From the NCBI RefSeq assembly GCF_042477335.2, contig NC_091262.1, forward strand, positions 15,892,001 through 15,956,000: 64,000 nt of DNA, read 5' to 3'. The notes beneath the pieces are model-generated. The model did no database searches and was not told where the DNA came from. It saw only the letters and a program-made list of their open reading frames with translations. The translations under genes and the position numbers were made by a program. Below are positions 58,232 to 64,000 of the stretch, piece by piece (within the stretch, counting starts at the first letter, position 1; the number at the start of each line of letters is the position of its first letter). The DNA comes from Ovis canadensis (taxonomy: Eukaryota > Chordata > Mammalia > Artiodactyla > Bovidae).

Positions 58232-60019
58232 GATTGCATTATTTTTTGATATTTCATCTGCCACTTTCCTGTAGCCTTGTTAGACTGAATTACTTCCAAG
58301 ACTGAATTTAATTGTTGACTTTACCTGGAATAATGCTATATGAGCTATATCAGAAACATCCCTGCTAAATATGAGACTTTGCTCTTTCTAAATTAGAGAA
58401 TAACTTTGTATCTGTACATTTAGCAACAGATGATGGTTGAAATGCCATGAGAACACAGGTGCACCCTGATTCTTGAGCTCATGATGTGTGCAAAATGTTG
58501 ACAGTGCCAGCATTTTCTCAGGAAGGATTTCTGGTCTATTCTGACATCTTTTATTCAGGATGCGTGAGGACAATGGAGATGAGAAAACTGTAGAAAAGGA
58601 AGATATCAACTCCACCCATTTATTAGAGTTTGTGTATAATATGGGGGCAGATTTACCCAGATATATAGCATCCTTCCCCTGTAATTTTATATCAAGGGAT
58701 CTCTTGTCTAATTAATCCATCCAGCAAATGCTAAGTGAACATCTACTCTGTGCCACACACACACTGGGACTGGGAAGTCAAGGAGGCAGAACTCCTTCCC
58801 CATTGCTGGCATCTGGCACTTGTCATTTTGTATCCTCAGGGCCGAGGGCCAGCTGGAGGATCTGCACTGGTTTGAAACTAAAGAAATCAAGAGGAGCCGA
58901 ATTTATCTAATCTGAGTACATCATGAGTGAGTGAATCTCAAATTTCTTATCTGTAGCCTTGAATTACACTACAGTTCTGTTATAAGTATTTACTTATTAT
59001 TATGTTTTACTTTCAGTTACCACTTGTCTCACTGTCTCATTGACATATATCCCACAAGGAGTCATTAACTGTACATTCAAAAGTTCCAGCTCTGTTGGGT
59101 GTGAGCCCACTGGGGTGGTATTTTAAATTCTTCCATTTCGTGCCAGACACGACAGCCTTGAAAGGAAGCAAGTGATTACCATGGCATTCAAAGATAGAAT
59201 TCTGAATGCCATGAGCAGAATGTCACCACTCACAGTCATAGCTGAAAACCATTTGGGCAATGTGCATTTTTAAATCATGATTTAGGAATGTAAAACATAA
59301 CATTTTTTAATTGTTAAGCTAAACTTTATCGATTTCAGACATGAAAAAGAAACAAAAAACCCACACCCTAATTCTCAGTCCTTCAGAGCAGATTCTAACA
59401 ATGGATGTGAGTCTCTGATCTGTACCATGTGTTAACTCCAGGACTACCAGGCTTACTCCTTCCCTGCCCAGTGAAACTGGATGTGTCTGCTTGTAAAGTG
59501 AGCTCAGAGTGCTGGGGAAAGTTGAGACAAATTCAGAGAGCTTCACTAGGCATCAAGTCTGGGTCCAGGAAGAGGCAGTGCCTCTCAACAAGCTCTGGCT
59601 CCCAGTCCAAGGCAGGGTTCTGGTACTGGTGGGCCCAGTCCCGTGATGTTAGCACCCATGCAATGTTCAGGACACACTAGTACTAAAAATGTATTGTCGT
59701 TTATCTTAAATTCAAATTTTGCTGGACATCCTGTGTCTTATCCACTTCTCATAGTGAGAAAACACCTCCCAGTGAGATCCAGGGGTACGAGTGGTAACAG
59801 AATGTGCATTCTATCACCCTGTGATGAGGGGCCTCAGAAACTGGCTGCTGAAAGAGGCCAAACAGTCCCAGAAAAGAGATTTCCTGGGGTTGCAGGAAAT
59901 GAAGAGTAGACAGCACTTGTGTCCTTCATCTTCTCTGTGAGATAAAGGAGGCCACTGCAGAGCCAGTCCTCCTGGAACACCCAGATGCCACTCCCTTAAT
60001 CCTAATTCTTTTCTCCCCC
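58232..60019. other. Unassigned, largely non-repetitive interval
   Basis: No exon is recognised. A short passage at 58708-58785 ('catccagcaaatgctaagtg') resembles the antisense end of an L2 or MIR. The 11 bp inverted repeat at 59180-59213 is noted separately. Frames of 60-107 codons are present but have no domains. Confidence 0.35.
59180..59213. repeat. Perfect 11 bp inverted repeat (hairpin)
   Basis: 'catggcattca' at 59180-59190 and 'tgaatgccatg' at 59203-59213 are reverse complements, separated by a 12-base loop. No transposon ends or terminator context accompany it. Confidence 0.8.
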
Positions 60020-60135
60020 CAGTTTTATTGAGAAATAATTGACATACATCACTGCATATGTTTAAGGCATACATAGAGCATGATGATTTGATTTCTGTAT
60101 ATTGTGAAATGATTACCACAGTAGGTTCAGCTGAC

Positions 60136-60385
60136 ATTCGGAGAAGGCAATGTCACCCCACTCCAGTACTCTTGCCTAGAAAATCCCATGGACAGAGGAG
60201 CCTGGTGGGCTGCAGTCCATGGGGTCCCTAAGAGTCGGGCACAACTGAATGACTTCACTTTCACTTTTCACTTTCATGCATTGGAGAAGGAAATGGCAAC
60301 CCACTCCAATATTCTTGCCTGGAGAATCCCAGGGACAGAGGAGCCTAGTGGGGTGCCGTCTATGGGGTCACACAGACAGCAAAAA
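60136..60385 (+). mobile_element. BovA2 SINE
   Basis: Two-part BovA2: 'ggagaaggcaatgtcacccc' to 'cttttcactttcatgcattg' to 'ctatggggtcacacagacag', with an A-rich tail at 60380-60412. It interrupts the L1 3' UTR. A TSD is not clear. Confidence 0.92.
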
Positions 60386-60806
60386 AGAAAAGAAAGAAAA
60401 ATGGAAAAAAAATTCTCTGATGTTGAAAACTCATATGATTTACTCTCACCATCTGTCCTCTTAACAATTTAATGCAGCTGTGTCAACAACTTAACAGTAG
60501 TGTTAGCTGTAGTCATCATATTGTACATCACATCCTTAGTAGTTATTTCTCTTATAACTAAAAGTTTGTTTCTTTTTACCACAACATCCAGTTTCCCCTC
60601 TTTCTAACCTTCACTTCTGGTAATCACAAGCCTGATCACTTTTTTTATGAGTTTGGTATTGTTTTAGATTTCACATGTAAGTAATATCATATAATATTTG
60701 TCCTTCTCTGTATGACGTATTTCACTTAGCATAATGTCTTCAAGGTCTATCCATGGTGTTGCCAATGGTAGAATTTTCTAATTTTCTGGCTAAATAATAT
60801 GCCACA

Positions 60807-60905
60807 TATTCTTGCCTGGAAAATCCCATGGACAGAGGAGCCTAGTGGACTACAGTTCATGGGGTCACAAAGAATCAGACATGACTGAGCTACTGAGCAT
60901 GTATA
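60807..60905 (+). mobile_element. Bov-tA SINE 3' fragment
   Basis: 'ttcttgcctggaaaatccca', 'gaggagcctagtggactaca' and 'agacatgactgagctactga' are the 3' half of Bov-tA. It directly precedes the tail of a minus-strand BovB, so the two are in tail-to-tail orientation. Confidence 0.85.
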
Positions 60906-60911
60906 TGTTTA

Positions 60912-62342
60912 GTTCAGTTCAGTCGCTCAGTCGTGTCCGACTCTTTGCAACCCCATGGTCTACAGAACGCCAGGCCTCCCTGTCCATCATCAACTCCTGG
61001 AGTTTACCCAAACTCATGTCCATTGAGTCAGTGACACCATCCAGCCATCTCATCCTCTGTCGTCCTCTTCTTCTCTGGCCTTCAATCTTTCCCAGCATCA
61101 GGGTCTTCAAATGAGTCAGCTCTTTGCATCAGGTGGCCAAAGTATTAGAGTTTCAACTTCAACATCGGTCCTTCCAATGAATATTCAGGACTGATTTCTT
61201 TTAGGATGGACTGGTTGGATCTCCTTGCAGTCCAAGGGACTCTCAACAGTTTTCTCCAACACCACAGTTCAAAAGCATCAGTTCTTTGGCGCTCAGCTTT
61301 CTTCATGGTCCAAATCTTACATCCATACATGACTACTGGAAACACCACAGCCTTGAATAGATAGACATTTGTTGGCAAAGTAATGTCTCTGCTTTTGAAT
61401 ATGCTGTCTACGTTGGTCATAACTTTCCTTCCAAGGAGTAACCATCTTTTAATTTCATGGCTGCACTCACCATCTGCAGTGATTTTGGAGCCCCCCAAAA
61501 TAAAGTTGGACACTGTTTCCACTGTTTCCCCATCTATTTCCCATGAACTGATGGGACCAGATGCCATGATCTTCTTTTTCTGAATGTTGAGCTTTAAGCC
61601 AACATTTTCACTCTCCTCTTTCACTTTCATCAAGAGGCTCTTTAGTTCTTCACTTTCTGCCATAAGGGTCGTGTCATCTACATATTTGTGGTTATTGATA
61701 TTTCTCCAGGCAATCTTGATTTCAGCTTGTGCTTTGTCTAGCCTAGCAACAGATTTCTCAAGAGGCAGGAAAGGTGGTCTGGTATTCCCATCTCTTTCAG
61801 AATTTTCCACAGTGTGTTGTGATCCACACAGTCAAAGGCTTTGGCATAGTCAATAAAGCAGAAATAGATGTTTTTTCTGGAACTCTCTTGCTTTTTACAT
61901 GATCCATTGGATGTTGGCAATTTGATCTCTAGTTCCTCTGCCTTTTCTAAAACCAGCTTGAACATCTAGAAGTTCATGGTTCACATATTGCTGAAGCCTG
62001 GCTTGGAGAATTTTGAGCATTACTTTACTAGTATGTGAGATGAGTGCAATTGTGCAGTAGTTTGATCATTCTTTGGCATTGCCTTTCTTTGGGATTGGGA
62101 TGAAAACTAATCTTTTCCAGTCCTGTGGCCACTGCTGAGTTTTCCAAATATTACTGGCATATTGAGTGAAGCACTTTCATAACATCATCTTTTAGGATTT
62201 GAAATAGCTCAACTGGGAATCCATCACCTCTACTAGCTTTGTTCGTAGTGATGCTTTCTAAGGCACACTTAACTACATATTCCAGGATATCTGGCTCTAG
62301 GTGAGTGATCACACCATTGTGATTATCTGGGTCATAATGATC

Positions 62343-62345
<3 letters not shown>
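60912..62345 (-). mobile_element. BovB LINE, 5'-truncated
   Basis: It begins with 'gttcagttcagtcgctcagt' and reads in reverse complement through the C-terminal domain, reverse transcriptase and linker, up to a CA microsatellite. The minus frame 61145-61810 spans the catalytic region, where the box reads YVDD instead of YADD, to the C-terminal domain. A deletion near 61744 removes part of the palm (from about 'CLLRN' to 'QAEIKIA'). Confidence 0.92.
61145..61735 (-). pseudogene. BovB reverse transcriptase/C-terminal pseudogene
   Basis: The open frame includes 'KYVDDTTLMAESEELKSLL', 'SSWEIDGETVETVSNFILGG', 'SIFKSRDITLPTNVYLFKA' and '[19 protein letters not shown]'. The catalytic alanine is replaced by valine, and upstream palm motifs are lost by deletion. 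The frame ends where the domain is cut by a frameshift before the tail. The first codons, before about 61735, come from another frame. Confidence 0.75.

Positions 62346-62390
<45 letters not shown>
62346..62390. repeat. (CA)n microsatellite
   Basis: A CA array of about 45 bp with one 'tata' interruption, at the 5' edge of the BovB element. A second short CA run lies at 62417-62426. Confidence 0.97.
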
Positions 62391-63510
62391 GGGAAGAACA
62401 GATAGAAATGTCGCCACACACACACATTCAATCCATACCTCAGTGGATAGTTAGGTTGTCTCTGTGTCTCTCCTATTGTAAATAATTCTGTAATGAACAT
62501 TGGGGTAGGGTATGTGTATCTTTTCAAATATCATTTCAGTTTCCTTTGGTTATATTCCCAGGATTGAAATTGCTGGATCATTTGGTTCATTTTTAGGTTT
62601 TGGGGAACCACCATAATGTTTTTCATAATGGCTGTACCAATTTACATTTCCATTAAAATAGTGCACAAATTTTCCCTTTCTCCACACCCTCACCAGCATT
62701 TATTTATCTTTTTGATAATCACCATTCCAACAAGTGTGATGTGATACCTCATAGTGGTTTTATTTTTCATTTCTCTAATGACTATTGATGTTTAGCATTT
62801 TTTTCATGTATTTTGTTGACTTTTGTGTTTTTCTTTGAAGAAATATCTATTCAGGTCTTTTACCCATTTTTTTAAATTGGGTTCTTCGTCTGTTTGCTAC
62901 TGAGTGGGTTGTATAGGTTCTTTATAAATTTGGATTAGCCCCTTATCAGATTTTTGCATTTTCCTCATTCCATAGGTTGTCTTTTCACTTTGTTGATGGT
63001 TTAAAGAAGAACAAAGCAGAAGACATCACACTTTCTGATTTCAAGATATACTATAAAACTATAGTCATCAAAACAGTATGGTACTGATGTAAAAACAGGC
63101 AAATAGACAAATGGAACAGAATCAAAAGCCCAGAAACAAACCCAAGTGTATGCAACCAACTAATATTTGACCAGGAATACTCAATGCAGAAAAGATAGTC
63201 TTCAAGAACTCGTGTTGGGATAGTGGGATAATTGGATATTCACAAATAAAAGAAACTGGATTGATTCATAGTTCACAGCACTTACAAAAAGTAACTCAAA
63301 GTGGATTTTTTTTTTTTAATGCAAGCTTTGAAACCATAAAATAACTAGAAAAACATAAGTGCTCCCTGACAGGGGCGCTTGGTAATTATTTTTTGGATAT
63401 GACACCTAAAACACAGCAATGAAATAAAAGCTAAACAGTGGGACTACATCAAGCTAAACATCAAGCTAAAAAAGACTCCTGCACAGCAGAAGAAGCATAA
63501 ACAAAATGAT

Positions 63511-64000
63511 TCCAATTCTGCTTTTGGTGATTAAGAGGGTACAGCAATGGGCCTTGGGCTCTCCTTAGAGGCCAAATGTGGAAATGTCCTTATACTGGGC
63601 AAAGCATGGCTCACTGCTTCACCTCCAGCTGAGAAAGTGAGGTTCATAAAGTCACCCCAATCCTAGGAAATAATTTTAAAGGTCCTTCAATTCCTAGAAT
63701 TCAGAAAACTTAGGAAATGAAGAGTATGACTGGCATTTGTTGTTTATAGCTGTATCCATGCTGACTGGGAGCTGATTTGTTCACATGGCCAGTGTTTGGA
63801 CCATGTGCCTAGTTAGCCACACCAAGGTAACAGGGCAGGAATGCAGCAATCCTGGAGGGGGAGGCAGGAAGCTGTGGCTTTCAGTTCTCACATGAGCTAG
63901 CACTCACACCTCCTGAGACACTGTTGCACTGTGTTGTAACTACTGCTATTGTTAGGGTTGCATTTGTATGCTGTGACATCCTTGAAGACAAGGATGTGGC
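63511..64000. other. Unassigned interval at the window end
   Basis: No gene or repeat is firmly recognised. The last bases contain a 9 bp inverted repeat, 'acatccttg' (63976-63984) and 'caaggatgt' (63989-63997), with a 4-base loop. This may also be the start of a diverged L2 or MIR 3' end. Confidence 0.3.

Larger units (their letters stand above)
60020..63510 (-). mobile_element. Old L1 LINE with inverted 5' segment, nested SINEs and BovB
   Basis: The minus-strand part is the L1 3' UTR and ORF2 end: 60020-60800, then about 62425-63000 after the BovB insertion. At about 63001 the orientation flips, and 63003-63510 reads L1 ORF2 on the plus strand ('acatcacactttctgatttc', 'ggaacagaatcaaaagccca'). 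The flipped part is the ORF2 stretch immediately upstream of the minus part, so this is another twin-priming product. Edge sequences 'tcctaattctttt' (left) and 'tccaattctgctttt' (right) could be a decayed TSD. Confidence 0.72.

Noticed and set aside
1..64000. Any CRISPR array, operon, phage or integron-like system
   Set aside because: No regularly spaced repeats, ribosome binding sites or clustered short-gap genes are present; the sequence is plainly ruminant nuclear DNA.

Overview
The window is mammalian intergenic DNA from a pecoran ruminant (cattle, sheep or goat type). This rests on lineage markers that can be read directly: BovB (RTE) LINEs, Bov-tA and BovA2 SINEs, a CHR-type cetartiodactyl SINE and bovine-type L1 elements, alongside older mammalian repeats (L2, MIR, MER5A-like, MaLR LTRs). 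The exact species cannot be decided from the text. I found no convincing host protein-coding exon, tRNA or rRNA gene, CRISPR array or prokaryotic-type operon. Nearly all long reading frames are relics of retrotransposon proteins.

Layout. 1-830 is the 3' part of an old L1. 1021-4510 is a second old L1 cut by two BovB pieces and a Tigger-like fossil. 5027-7913 is a 2.9 kb BovB with an 11 bp target-site duplication (TSD). 7925-10540 is mostly low-repeat DNA with a MIR and a solo LTR. 10545-13500 is an L2 interrupted by a Bov-tA SINE and by an L1 whose 5' half is inverted. A CHR SINE follows. 13870-18440 is an old minus-strand L1 carrying a BovB (14389-15695) and a 549 bp LTR-like insertion. 18441-30000 is the most host-like part, with small old repeats, several LTRs and Bov SINEs, and non-repeat stretches at about 21.7-24.5 kb and 27.3-30.0 kb.

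30395-58216 is dominated by three long minus-strand L1s. L1-A (30395-37990) is old and split an L2. L1-B (42352-58216) is full length with a perfect 15 bp TSD. L1-C (50307-58074) is also full length and sits inside the 5' UTR of L1-B, with a perfect 17 bp TSD. L1-C is the best preserved: its ORF1 has one frameshift, and its ORF2 has an intact endonuclease domain but is broken by a 70 bp L1 3'-end stub and small indels. 58232-60015 looks non-repetitive. 60020-63510 is another old L1, again with an inverted 5' segment, carrying BovA2, Bov-tA and BovB insertions. The end of the window is unassigned.

The elements form a readable relative chronology (L2/MIR, then old L1 and MaLR, then BovB and L1-A, then L1-B, Bov-tA and L1-C). 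Bov-tA and BovA2 have no proteins of their own; by established knowledge tRNA-derived SINEs use LINE machinery, BovB being the usual partner for the Bov SINEs. No previously undescribed functional system is evident. The most informative signals are the nested full-length L1 pair, two inverted (twin-primed) L1s, the stub insertion inside L1-C ORF2, and one short non-repeat segment with transcription-factor-like motifs that may be a conserved enhancer.
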